The translations under genes were made by a program, and so were the position numbers. From positions 1-42,212 of IMG/VR virus record IMGVR_UViG_3300036845_000193: a stretch of 42,212 nucleotides of DNA, one strand, 5' to 3'. The notes below the pieces were generated by a model that saw only the letters and a program-made list of their open reading frames with translations, was not told the origin of the DNA and ran no database searches. Position 1 is the first letter of the stretch; every line of letters begins with the position of its first letter. Below, piece by piece: positions 6,140 through 12,677 of this stretch. Source of the stretch: a virus.

Positions 6140-6474
6140 CCGGCCACCTCGAAGACGAAGGCGTGGAACACCGGGGCGGCCCGGCGGCGCTGTCGGGCGC
6201 CCTCAACGCCTACCTCCACGCCCCGAAGGGGACGGTGATCACCTTCATGCTCGGCTCGACCGGCCCGGCCGACCCGCTCCAGGTGGTGGTGCACATCGGC
6301 GAGGAGAAGTTCGTCTTCCCGCCCATCGGCGCGCGCATCCTGGCCGACATCTGGGAGCAGCTTCCCGAGGCGCTGGGCGGCGGCACGGCGGGCTTGGCGC
6401 AGGTGATCGAGGGCCTGCGCTTGGCGGCCGACCGCGCCGACCGCGAGAACGGCGTCGGGGCCACCCTTCAGTGA
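6136..6474 (+). CDS. Hypothetical phage protein (112 aa)
   Basis: Start ATG 6136 by ATGA overlap. The middle is beta-rich (KGTVITFMLGSTG, LQVVVHIGEEKFVFPPIG) followed by helices (ARILADIWEQLPEALGG, GLAQVIEGLRLAADRA). It looks like a compact alpha/beta protein. Function unknown. The stop overlaps the GTG of the next gene. Confidence 0.65.
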   Translation: MTGHLEDEGVEHRGGPAALSGALNAYLHAPKGTVITFMLGSTGPADPLQVVVHIGEEKFVFPPIGARILADIWEQLPEALGGGTAGLAQVIEGLRLAADRADRENGVGATLQ

Positions 6475-6896
6475 AACTGCGCCCCCGCCCCCTGACGCCG
6501 CGCGAGCAGGCGATGGTCGCCGCCGTGATGCAGATTTTCCAGCACCCGCGCGGCGCCGGGGGCGTGCTGGAGGACCAGGAGCTGGCGAAAGGCGCCAAGC
6601 TGATCCCGATCGGCGCCTACGAGCCGTTCGAGGTGAGCGAGTACGACTGGATGGCGCCGCACCTGATCAGCGTGCTCGGCGACGAGGCGTTCATCATCGC
6701 CATCTGCGCGCGCCATCGCGGGGAGGGGGCTTTCCGCCACCTGATCCACAACATCCGGCGCGCCGGCTTTCGGCCGGTGGTGGTCTGCCCTACGGGCGAG
6801 ATCATGCCGGCGATCATGAAGAAGTGGGGCTGGACCCAGCGCACCGTGGGCGACGACTTCGAGAGTCGCCGCGACGAGTGGAGGCCGCCGCCATGA
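6471..6896 (+). CDS. GNAT-like phage protein (141 aa)
   Basis: GTG 6471 start, GTGA-coupled to the previous gene. The sequence fits a short acetyltransferase-like alpha/beta fold: strand EAFIIAICARH, helix GAFRHLIHNIRRAGF, strand RPVVVCPTGEIM, then MPAIMKKWGWTQRTVGDDFE. The combination of G-F-R-P-V-V-V and a terminal K-K-W-G-W is common in phage proteins I associate with a GNAT-type fold. No clear acetyl-CoA loop (R/Q-x-x-G-x-G/A) is visible, so it may be inactive or wrongly assigned. Confidence 0.55.
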   Translation: MKLRPRPLTPREQAMVAAVMQIFQHPRGAGGVLEDQELAKGAKLIPIGAYEPFEVSEYDWMAPHLISVLGDEAFIIAICARHRGEGAFRHLIHNIRRAGFRPVVVCPTGEIMPAIMKKWGWTQRTVGDDFESRRDEWRPPP

Positions 6897-7243
6897 CCAG
6901 CGCGCCGTACCTGCGCGAGGACGTCACGCACGTCGCCACCCGAGGGCCCGAGGCCATCGAGCGGCTGCTGGAGCGCCTGGTGCTCTCGGCGCCCGACGCG
7001 GTGATCGGCGTCGAGCCCGGCGAGCTGGTGCGCCGCGTGGCCGCCACCGACGCCTGCGTGATCGCCCGCGTGGACGACTTCCTGGTGGCGCTCACGCCCC
7101 GCGAGGCGCGCCAGTTCGCGCGCGGCTGCGCCGAGGCGATCTACGAGGACGCCGAGACCGCCAAGGCGATGTCGCTGGACCGGCTGCAACACGCCCTGGC
7201 CAGCGTCGCCGAGCAGATGGACCCCGGGGAGCAGGCTGCATGA
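6893..7243 (+). CDS. Hypothetical phage protein (116 aa)
   Basis: ATG 6893 overlaps the previous stop as ATGA. The protein is helical with short strands: EAIERLLERLVLSAPDAVIG, VARVDDFLVALTPREARQFA and ETAKAMSLDRLQHALASVAE. No known domain recognised. The next gene starts inside its stop codon. Confidence 0.6.
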   Translation: MTSAPYLREDVTHVATRGPEAIERLLERLVLSAPDAVIGVEPGELVRRVAATDACVIARVDDFLVALTPREARQFARGCAEAIYEDAETAKAMSLDRLQHALASVAEQMDPGEQAA

Positions 7244-7485
7244 CGGTGATGATCCAGGACGCCCTCACCGGCGAGTATCTGCGCCGGTTCGATCCCGAGT
7301 TCGCCGGTGGCGTCGGCGCCGCGTGGTGGACCGACGACCCGGCCCAGGCGATGCGGTTCGCCGACCTGGGGGAAGCCTTGGCGACCTGGAAGACCAAGTC
7401 GGCCATCCGGCCGCTGCGTGACGACGGCAAGCCCAACCGGCCGCTGACCGCCTACACCATCACCTTCGTCGAGGCCCCGCCATGA
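7240..7485 (+). CDS. Small hypothetical phage protein (81 aa)
   Basis: It starts at ATG 7240 by ATGA overlap. The pattern DALTGEYLRRFDPEFAGG, WWTDDPAQAMRFADLGEALA and TAYTITFVE fits a small beta-alpha-beta fold seen in many phage proteins that begin with a hydrophobic strand and carry an AMRF-x-D-x-x-EA helix. Role unknown. Its frame contains a tRNA-like T-loop string by chance (see rejected items). Confidence 0.65.
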   Translation: MTVMIQDALTGEYLRRFDPEFAGGVGAAWWTDDPAQAMRFADLGEALATWKTKSAIRPLRDDGKPNRPLTAYTITFVEAPP

Positions 7486-7718
7486 GACGCCCGACCCGCG
7501 AGAGCTTCCTGATGCGCATGGCCCCCGACCCGGAGACCGCCATGCGCCTGCACGCGCTGGGGACCGCGATCCGGCAGGCGTGCGAGGACACGGCCATCCC
7601 GGTGGCCGACATCGCCCTCATGCTGAACGTGCTGGCGCTCGATTTCGCCAGGGAGGGCGGCGCCGAGGCCCAGGCGGCCTTGCAAGAGGAGGAGCCCGAT
7701 GACGAGCGCCCACACTGA
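7482..7718 (+). CDS. Small hypothetical phage protein (78 aa)
   Basis: ATG 7482 overlaps the previous TGA. The product is helical (ETAMRLHALGTAIRQACED, VADIALMLNVLALDFARE) with an acidic C-terminus (QEEEPDDERPH). No family recognised. Its last 20 nt overlap the next gene. Confidence 0.6.
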   Translation: MRRPTRESFLMRMAPDPETAMRLHALGTAIRQACEDTAIPVADIALMLNVLALDFAREGGAEAQAALQEEEPDDERPH

Positions 7719-8034
7719 CACCCGCGCCGCCGGCCTCGACGAGCTGGCGTTCATGACCTGGCTGAAGGCCAACCACTACACGCACCTGAAGCCGCTCCCG
7801 GGCGGCCGGTGGGGCGGCCTGATGCGGATGATGTTCACCCACGCCATCGTCGCCGGCCGCCTCGGCGACATGGATGGTTACGACGATCGGTGGTGCTACA
7901 AGAGCCTGGAGGACGCCGCCGCCGCGCTGGAGCTGTGGAACGGCGTCGGCGAACCGCGCGGCTGGCATCGACACCCGGACAGCGGCCGGCGGCGGGTCGA
8001 CGGCGATCCGGCCCAGGAGACCATCAGATGGTGA
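7699..8034 (+). CDS. Hypothetical phage protein (111 aa)
   Basis: ATG 7699 lies inside the end of the previous gene, with AAGAGGAGG 5-13 nt upstream as ribosome site. The sequence is rich in aromatic residues and His (YTHLKPLPGGRWGGLMRMMF, RWCYKSLEDAAAALELWNG). This is typical of small phage proteins that read R-W-x-x-L...MFT...I..G. Function unknown. Confidence 0.65.
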   Translation: MTSAHTDTRAAGLDELAFMTWLKANHYTHLKPLPGGRWGGLMRMMFTHAIVAGRLGDMDGYDDRWCYKSLEDAAAALELWNGVGEPRGWHRHPDSGRRRVDGDPAQETIRW

Positions 8035-8411
8035 ACTTCGAGAAGATCAAAGCCTGGTTGTTCAGTGAGCCCGAGACCTGGTTTCGGGTCGCCGACTACT
8101 TCATCTACGCCTGCATGGGGTGCGACCTGGCCATCCAGGTGATGCTCTACGTGGTGTCGCCCCACAACACCTACACGTTAGCCCGGGTGGTGGCCGACGT
8201 GTTCTGGCCGATCGCCGTGACCATGGCCCTCCTCGGCCGGCGCGTCGCCATGAACGGGATGCACACCTGGCGCGACATCGCCAAGATGCGCGAGCAGCAG
8301 GTGCAGCTCCTGGAGCACGTCAACCAGGTGAACCACGAGCGGTTCATGCGCTGGGCGCACAGCCTGGAGACCGGCCTGCCGCCCGAGGATGAGTACACTA
8401 GCGTGCACTGA
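8028..8411 (+). CDS. Two-pass membrane protein with a coiled-coil tail (127 aa)
   Basis: I chose ATG 8028; the frame open from 7809 covers the previous gene. Residues 22-45 (YFIYACMGCDLAIQVMLYVV) and 55-70 (VVADVFWPIAVTMALLG) are hydrophobic enough to be two membrane helices. A charged helical tail follows (RDIAKMREQQVQLLEHVNQV). Size and topology would suit a holin or a membrane scaffold, but no lysin is adjacent, so holin is only a possibility. It ends the fourth operon. Confidence 0.6.
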   Translation: MVNFEKIKAWLFSEPETWFRVADYFIYACMGCDLAIQVMLYVVSPHNTYTLARVVADVFWPIAVTMALLGRRVAMNGMHTWRDIAKMREQQVQLLEHVNQVNHERFMRWAHSLETGLPPEDEYTSVH

Positions 8412-8507
8412 CGAGCTTGCTACGCCCTAGCGACGCACTGTACGGTTTCTCGTCATGTCGGACAGGCGGCACAGTGGGGGTCGCCGCGACATGCGGGAGA
8501 CCTGCCC
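8412..8507 (+). promoter_or_regulatory. Leader with promoter-like element, similar to 10757-10797
   Basis: It carries ACGGTTTCTCGT at 8442-8453, the fourth leader with this element. TTGCTA at 8417-8422 precedes TACGGT at 8441-8446 by 18 nt. The stretch 8415-8455 also shares GCTTGC, CGCCCTAGC and TTTCTC, in the same order and nearly the same spacing, with 10757-10797. GGGAGA at 8495-8500 sets the start at 8508. A 41-codon frame from ATG 8455 lacks a ribosome site and is not called. Confidence 0.5.
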
Positions 8508-9224
8508 ATGGCGGTTCGCAGAAGGGTGTTCGCACCCGCTTTCAAAGCCAAGATCGTCGAGGAGGTGCGCGGGGAGCTGAACAACGACACCGAGCTGACG
8601 GAGTACGCCGCGTGCGTGCGCGTCGGCGATCGGTGGCAAATCCACCAGTCGGTGGTGCGCTCCTGGGTGCAGCTCGCGCGCGGCGAGGAACCCACCAAGA
8701 CGCCGGTCAAGCACCGCAAGGCCCCGCGCGGCAACCAGCACACCCGCAAGGTGGGCACGGGCCATGTCTACGACGACGCCTACAAGGCCGCCGCCGTGGC
8801 CGAGCTGCATGAACGCCTCCCCGGCGAGGGCGGCGAAGTGTGGGCGAAGGTCGCCGCCAAGCACATGATCCACGCCACCACCCTGCGCTCCTGGGTGCGG
8901 GCGGCCGAAGGCGCGCCGAGGGTCGATGAACACACCGGCAAGCGCACCCGCGCCCTGCCGCCGGGCCCCGAACACGTGGGCGCGCCCAGCCTGCCTGCCA
9001 CCACCTCAGGAAGCCATGAGTTGACCCACGAGAGGCACGCCGAGCCGCGCGATCCCGAGGGCACGCTGAAGTGGGCGATCCTCGGCTCGCAGTCCGACGC
9101 CAACCGCTACCTCGCCAGGCGGATTGACGAGCTGGAGGACGAGGTGAAACTGCTGCGGGCGGAAAAGGTGGTGCTGATGCAGGCGATGGGCATGGTCAAC
9201 ACCCACAAGGTCAGCGTGACCTGA
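8508..9224 (+). CDS. Double helix-turn-helix, transposase-OrfA-like DNA-binding protein
   Basis: The 238-residue protein has two related IS3-type HTH units. Unit 1 (about 7-58) starts VFAPAFKAKIVEEVRGE and ends QSVVRSWVQLARG. Unit 2 (about 85-135) starts VYDDAYKAAAVAELHER and ends ATTLRSWVRAAEG. A Pro/His-rich linker follows, then a coiled coil (RRIDELEDEVKLLRAEKVVL) like the leucine zipper of IS3 OrfA. No catalytic OrfB partner or terminal inverted repeats are present, so it looks like a transposase-derived regulator rather than a mobile element. It sits next to the recombinase and the shared leader elements. Confidence 0.7.
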   Translation: MAVRRRVFAPAFKAKIVEEVRGELNNDTELTEYAACVRVGDRWQIHQSVVRSWVQLARGEEPTKTPVKHRKAPRGNQHTRKVGTGHVYDDAYKAAAVAELHERLPGEGGEVWAKVAAKHMIHATTLRSWVRAAEGAPRVDEHTGKRTRALPPGPEHVGAPSLPATTSGSHELTHERHAEPRDPEGTLKWAILGSQSDANRYLARRIDELEDEVKLLRAEKVVLMQAMGMVNTHKVSVT

Positions 9225-9562
9225 TGGAAATTCCCAAGATTGGCCCGCTGTTCTGGAAGCTGGTCGACCGCAAGGCTGTTCCTTGCGCTGACGTGGTCGA
9301 GTGGGGCGCGTTCTGCGAGGTCGACGAAAACCGCCGCGTCGGCTGGACAGACATCGACGGCGTGAGGGTGTCGACAATCTTCCTGGGCGTGGCCGGCGGC
9401 AACCCTTTCGGGCCGCCGATGCTGTTCGAGACGGTGGTGTTCGACGACTACGGCAATCGCGGCTTCGCCCGGTACGAAACATGGGAACAAGCCGAGGCCG
9501 GCCACACCGCCGCTGTAGCCGAAATCCTGGCTCACGCGGGCAAACCGTGCGAGATTTCGTAA
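9224..9562 (+). CDS. Hypothetical phage protein (112 aa)
   Basis: ATG 9224 overlaps the previous TGA as TGATG. The core VSTIFLGVAGGNPFGPPMLF, ETVVFDDYGNRGFARYETW, EQAEAGHTAAVAEI is a pattern I recognise from many phages and prophages, always unannotated. The fold looks beta-rich with a terminal helix. Co-transcription with the HTH gene is likely. Confidence 0.7.
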   Translation: MEIPKIGPLFWKLVDRKAVPCADVVEWGAFCEVDENRRVGWTDIDGVRVSTIFLGVAGGNPFGPPMLFETVVFDDYGNRGFARYETWEQAEAGHTAAVAEILAHAGKPCEIS

Positions 9563-9568
9563 TGACAT

Positions 9569-9594
9569 AGGGAGCGAAGCACCTTAGGCTCCCT
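9569..9594 (+). promoter_or_regulatory. Inverted repeat immediately before the serine recombinase
   Basis: AGGGAGC (9569-9575) pairs with GCTCCCT (9588-9594) across a 12-nt loop, ending 3 nt before the recombinase start at 9597. There is no T-run, so it is a poor terminator. It includes the only purine-rich stretch that could serve as a ribosome site for the recombinase. Control of recombinase translation, or a recombination site, are both possible. Confidence 0.4.
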
Positions 9595-9596
9595 GC

Positions 9597-10283
9597 ATGG
9601 TCAATTTCATCAGTTACATCCGCGTCAGCACCGAGCGTCAGGGGCGCTCGGGACTTGGCCTCGAAGCACAGCGCGACACCGTCGCCCATCACATCAAGAT
9701 CACCGGCGGAACACTCCTGGAGGAGTTCCTGGAAGTCGAAACCGGCAAGGGCTCGAACGCCCTGGCGCGCCGGCCGCAGCTCCGGGCGGCCCTCGACGCC
9801 GCCAAGCGCGCCAAAGCCGTGCTGATCATCGCCAAACTCGACCGCCTGGCCCGCAACGTCGCCTTCATCGCCACGCTGATGGACAGCAAGGTCGAGTTCA
9901 TCGCCGCCGACAACCCGCACGCCACCCGCCTGACCCTGCACATCCTCGCCGCCGTCGCCGAGCACGAGCGGGAGATGATCAGCCAGCGCACCAAAGCCGC
10001 GCTCCAGGCCGCCAAGGCCCGAGGCACCCGCCTGGGCGTCTACAGCGACGTGCTCAGCGTGCAAAACAAGGCCGACGCGGTGCTGCGGCTGACCGAGATC
10101 GGGCCCGTGCTGCTGACCCTGCGCAAGGGCGGCCTGTCGACCCGCAAAATCGCCGCCCAGCTCAACCTGGACGGTGTCGCCTCACCCGGTGGGGGCCTCT
10201 GGCACCGGACCAGCGTTCAACGCGCCCTCGGGCGCCTTCAGGAGACAGCAGATGCCGAGCAACTGGCAACGATGGGTCGGTGA
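9597..10283 (+). CDS. Small serine recombinase (resolvase/invertase family)
   Basis: A 228-residue protein. The N-terminal catalytic domain (1-140) begins FISYIRVSTERQGRSGLGLE, with S11 as nucleophile. It continues with LIIAKLDRLARNVAF (D82, R83, R86) and an AEHEREMISQRTKAAL helix-E region. The C-terminal 60 residues (TLRKGGLSTRKIAAQLN, GLWHRTSVQRALGRL) form a helix-turn-helix. The size fits resolvases and invertases, not large serine integrases, so a role in inversion, resolution or cassette exchange is likelier than classical phage integration. There is no good ribosome site. A short hairpin precedes it, and its last 32 nt overlap the next gene. Confidence 0.88.
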   Translation: MVNFISYIRVSTERQGRSGLGLEAQRDTVAHHIKITGGTLLEEFLEVETGKGSNALARRPQLRAALDAAKRAKAVLIIAKLDRLARNVAFIATLMDSKVEFIAADNPHATRLTLHILAAVAEHEREMISQRTKAALQAAKARGTRLGVYSDVLSVQNKADAVLRLTEIGPVLLTLRKGGLSTRKIAAQLNLDGVASPGGGLWHRTSVQRALGRLQETADAEQLATMGR

Positions 10284-10713
10284 GGTCCAGAAAAAGGGCG
10301 TGTCGATCAACGAGCCGACCCACCGTCGACTGAAAGCGGTCTCCGAGGAGACCAGTATGTCGATGCAGTTCTGGGCCGACGCCGCCGTCCGGTTTTTCTT
10401 CGCCCACACCAGCTCGGCCGCGCTGATCAACGCCGCCAAGGGCGTCACCCTGGAGGAGTACAGCGCCCGGGTGAACGCCGCCGACAAGCTGATCACCCAC
10501 CTGATCGAGCACGGCATGGAGGAGCCGGAAATCGTCGAAAAGCCGCTGCTGGAGCCCACCCGCAAGGGTGAGGAGGAGCTGCGGCGCGAGACGCTGAAGC
10601 TGCCCGGCGGCGGTGGCGCCGGCGGCACCAAGGCGCGGGTCCACGCCACCGAGGCGGCCCCGGCGCTGGCCAAGGCCGCGCGCACACAGGCCCCGGAGAC
10701 CTGGAGGCACTAG
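10252..10713 (+). CDS. Arc-like ribbon-helix-helix protein (153 aa)
   Basis: AGGAGA at 10240-10245 sets ATG 10252, inside the recombinase gene. The N-terminal 45 residues read KKGVSINEPTHRRLKAVSEE, then TSMSMQFWADAAVRFFF: a beta strand plus two helices, as in Arc/CopG/MetJ DNA-binding proteins. The rest is a helical segment (EEYSARVNAADKLITHLIEH) and a Gly/Ala-rich tail. The overlap implies it is made together with the recombinase. It may repress that operon or serve as an accessory DNA-binding factor. Confidence 0.65.
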   Translation: MPSNWQRWVGEVQKKGVSINEPTHRRLKAVSEETSMSMQFWADAAVRFFFAHTSSAALINAAKGVTLEEYSARVNAADKLITHLIEHGMEEPEIVEKPLLEPTRKGEEELRRETLKLPGGGGAGGTKARVHATEAAPALAKAARTQAPETWRH

Positions 10714-10794
10714 AAAACACTGAGGATTTTGGGCCGGGTCGGTAAGACACACATCCGCTTGCGAGCGCCCTAGCCGCGCTGTCTTTTCTCTACC
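10714..10794 (+). promoter_or_regulatory. Intergenic region sharing a leader element with 8415-8455
   Basis: The gap before the packaging module holds GCTTGC (10757-10762), CGCCCTAGC (10766-10774), CTGT and TTTCTC (10785-10790). These occur in the same order as in the leader at 8415-8455. It could be a second copy of one promoter; the following gene would then start leaderless or nearly so. It could also be a recombination-related repeat, because the two copies bracket the recombinase segment. Confidence 0.4.
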
Positions 10795-11454
10795 GTGGGT
10801 AAAAAGGCGGCAAAGCGTGATCTTAGGCGTCTTCGTGGCCGCATGATCGCCGCTGGTCGCATCGCCGCCGCCCGCCCCAAGAAATCAGACGCGCCGCGCT
10901 ACCCGGGGGGTCGGTTGAAGCCGCCGACCCCCAACGCGCGCGTCATCGCCGAGCGCCGGCTGCTGCTGGCCGACGCCGCCGCCAAGGGCGCGGCGCTGCG
11001 CCACGCCGAGAACGCCCTCGACCTGATGCTCGCCCGGGGCTGGCTCACCCAGCCGCTCCACGAGGCCGCGACCAGCTTCCGCCGGCTCTACAAGGCGGCC
11101 CTCCCACCCCTCCCGGACCTGAAGACCACCACCATCGCCGAGGAGCCGAGCCACGATCCGGATGTCCGGGCCGTCAGGGTGTCGGTCACCTCGCCCAACC
11201 CCGATGGCAACCCTGCGGCGATGGACAGTCTGAGGTCCATCTGGCGCGTGCTGGCCCTCCAGCCCGCCGCTCGCAGCGAAGTCATCGAGCTGTGCCTGCT
11301 GCACGGCTCCTGGCCGACCTGGCTGGTGGGGATGGTTGAACGGCGCCGCCTCAGCGCCGACGAGCAAGCGGCTCGCCGCAGCTTCTACTGGGGCCTGCAC
11401 AACATCAACGCCGTGCTCGCGCACCACCCCCAGGCGCGGGCCCTCGCGGCATAG
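10795..11454 (+). CDS. Hypothetical protein upstream of terminase (219 aa)
   Basis: The frame opens at GTG 10795 without a ribosome site; ATG 10843 is an alternative. The first 45 residues are very basic (KKAAKRDLRRLRGRMIAAGR). The body is helical (ARVIAERRLLLADAAAKGAA, DSLRSIWRVLALQPAARSEV). The basic start suggests DNA binding. No family recognised. Its place just before the terminase genes would suit a late regulator or an accessory packaging factor. Confidence 0.6.
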   Translation: MGKKAAKRDLRRLRGRMIAAGRIAAARPKKSDAPRYPGGRLKPPTPNARVIAERRLLLADAAAKGAALRHAENALDLMLARGWLTQPLHEAATSFRRLYKAALPPLPDLKTTTIAEEPSHDPDVRAVRVSVTSPNPDGNPAAMDSLRSIWRVLALQPAARSEVIELCLLHGSWPTWLVGMVERRRLSADEQAARRSFYWGLHNINAVLAHHPQARALAA

Positions 11455-11463
11455 GAGATCGAC

Positions 11464-11637
11464 ATGGCCAAGGGAAACGACAGCGGGCGCGCCAGCGTGG
11501 TGGGCCCTGGCTACGGCAAGAGCACATCGGCCAGCGGCAAGACGTCGAGCCCGCCCTACTACGACAAGACCAGCAAGGGTCAGACCAACACCGCCTCGGT
11601 GGGCGGGGGCCCGAACGGCAAGGGACAGTTGAAGTAG
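11464..11637 (+). CDS. Gly/Ser/Lys-rich small protein (57 aa)
   Basis: ATG 11464 follows GGAGAT by 4 nt. The 57 residues are low complexity (MAKGNDSGRASVVGPGYGKS, TSSPPYYDKTSKGQTNTASV) and end in a basic GKGQLK. It is probably disordered. Similar basic MAKG or MAR proteins lie at 13853-13999 and 14003-14173 within the terminase gap. Such peptides are common near phage head genes; roles in DNA condensation or as virion components are speculative. It ends 1 nt before the small terminase start. Confidence 0.6.
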   Translation: MAKGNDSGRASVVGPGYGKSTSASGKTSSPPYYDKTSKGQTNTASVGGGPNGKGQLK

Positions 11638-11638
11638 G

Positions 11639-12079
11639 GTGTCTGAGTCGACGACGATCGAGGGCGAGGCCACCGTCGTCCGCGAGGGCCCCGTTCTGCG
11701 CCACCCCAGCGGCCAGTTCGCGCCGGGCAACGCCTGGGCCTACACCTCCGCGAACCCGTCCCCGGGTAGGCGCGGCTCGCGCGACAAGATCAGCCGCGAC
11801 TTCATCAGCGCCCTCGCCAAAGACTTCGAGGTCCACGGCGCCGCCGCCATCCGCAAGATGCGGATCAAGAAGCCGGCCGACTACTGCAAAGTGATCGCGT
11901 CGCTCCTGCCGAAGCAGTTCGAGGTCCGCGAGGAGCTGTTCGATGGCGTCTCCGACACCGAGCTTGCTGCAATCATCGCTGCCGCCCGAGGAAGTCTCGT
12001 TGCTGCTGAGGGCGGCCGAGGCCGAGATCAAGCGGCGGACAGAGACCAACCGCCTCCAAGCCTACCGGCCGTACCCTAA
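11639..12079 (+). CDS. terS: Small terminase subunit (DUF5681-type)
   Basis: GTG 11639 start. After GQFAPGNAWAYTSANPSPGR comes RRGSRDKISRDFISALAKDF, then AAAIRKMRIKKPADYCKVIA, SLLPKQFEVREELFDGVSD and TELAAIIAAARGSL. This matches the DUF5681/small-terminase-like proteins found directly before P22-type large terminases. It should bind packaging-start DNA and recruit the motor. The conserved core ends near residue 120. The last 25 residues (from AAEGGRG) are read out of frame over the start of the large terminase and look like an extension after loss of the original stop. Confidence 0.75.
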   Translation: MSESTTIEGEATVVREGPVLRHPSGQFAPGNAWAYTSANPSPGRRGSRDKISRDFISALAKDFEVHGAAAIRKMRIKKPADYCKVIASLLPKQFEVREELFDGVSDTELAAIIAAARGSLVAAEGGRGRDQAADRDQPPPSLPAVP

Positions 12080-12677
12080 GCAGGCGGTTTTCCACGCCGA
12101 GGGGTCGGTGCACCGCGAGCGCCTGCTGATGGCCGGCAACCAGCTCGGCAAGACCTTCAGCGGTGCGGCCGAGGCGGCGATCCACGCCACCGGCCAGTAT
12201 CCCGACTGGTGGATCGGCCGGCGCTGGGATCGCCCGACTCGGGGCTGGGCCGGATCGCAGACCGGCGAGGTGACCCGCGACGGCGTGCAGCGGCTGCTGG
12301 TGGGCGAGCCCAAAGACGAGCGATCCTGGGGCACGGGGATGATCCCCAAAACGACTCTGATCGACTGGTCGCGGCGCCAGCACGTGCCCGACGCCGTCGA
12401 CAGCGTCATGGTCCGGCACGTCAGCGGCGGGGTCAGCACCCTGGGCTTCAAGAGCTACGACCAGGGCCGCCAGAAGTGGCAGGGCGAAACCCTGGACTAC
12501 GTCTGGTGTGACGAGGAGCCGCCCATGGACATCTACATGGAGGCCCTGACCCGGACCAACGCCACCGCCGGGATGACCTTCATCACCTTCACCCCGCTGC
12601 TCGGCATGTCCGACGTGGTGCGCATGTTCCTCGGCGAGGAAGGCGAGCAGCGGATCGCTTCGGAGCAGCCGACATGA
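11943..12677 (+). CDS. terL: Large terminase, ATPase half (split gene, N-terminal fragment)
   Basis: This is the complete ATPase domain of a P22-like large terminase in 244 residues. It contains YRPYPKQAVFHAEGSVHRER, Walker A AGNQLGKT (64-71), a typical TGEVTRDGVQRLL segment, GFKSYDQGRQKWQGETLDYV, Walker B VWCDEEP (D190, E191) and the coupling motif FITFTPLLG (213-221). In intact relatives GMSDVVRxFL leads through a short linker into MTIxDAEHYTPEQ. Here a stop follows GEEGEQRIASEQPT, and the nuclease half is a separate gene at 14836. The start region overlaps terS by 137 nt. The stop overlaps the next ATG (ATGA at 12674-12677). Confidence 0.92.
   Translation: MASPTPSLLQSSLPPEEVSLLLRAAEAEIKRRTETNRLQAYRPYPKQAVFHAEGSVHRERLLMAGNQLGKTFSGAAEAAIHATGQYPDWWIGRRWDRPTRGWAGSQTGEVTRDGVQRLLVGEPKDERSWGTGMIPKTTLIDWSRRQHVPDAVDSVMVRHVSGGVSTLGFKSYDQGRQKWQGETLDYVWCDEEPPMDIYMEALTRTNATAGMTFITFTPLLGMSDVVRMFLGEEGEQRIASEQPT

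Noticed and set aside
7286-7296. GGTTCGATCCC, a tRNA T-loop-like string
   Set aside because: No acceptor stem, D-arm or anticodon arm fits around it, and it lies in a coupled coding frame (RRFDPEF).
8028-8411. Holin assignment for the two-pass membrane protein
   Set aside because: Topology fits, but no endolysin or spanin is nearby and the long charged tail is not specific, so only a membrane protein is called.
8455-8580. 41-codon frame from ATG 8455 in the leader
   Set aside because: It lacks a ribosome site and mostly overlaps the HTH gene, whose ATG 8508 has GGGAGA at the right distance.
9597-10283. Large serine integrase with adjacent attachment site
   Set aside because: The protein has only 228 residues and lacks the zinc-ribbon and coiled-coil C-terminus of large serine integrases.
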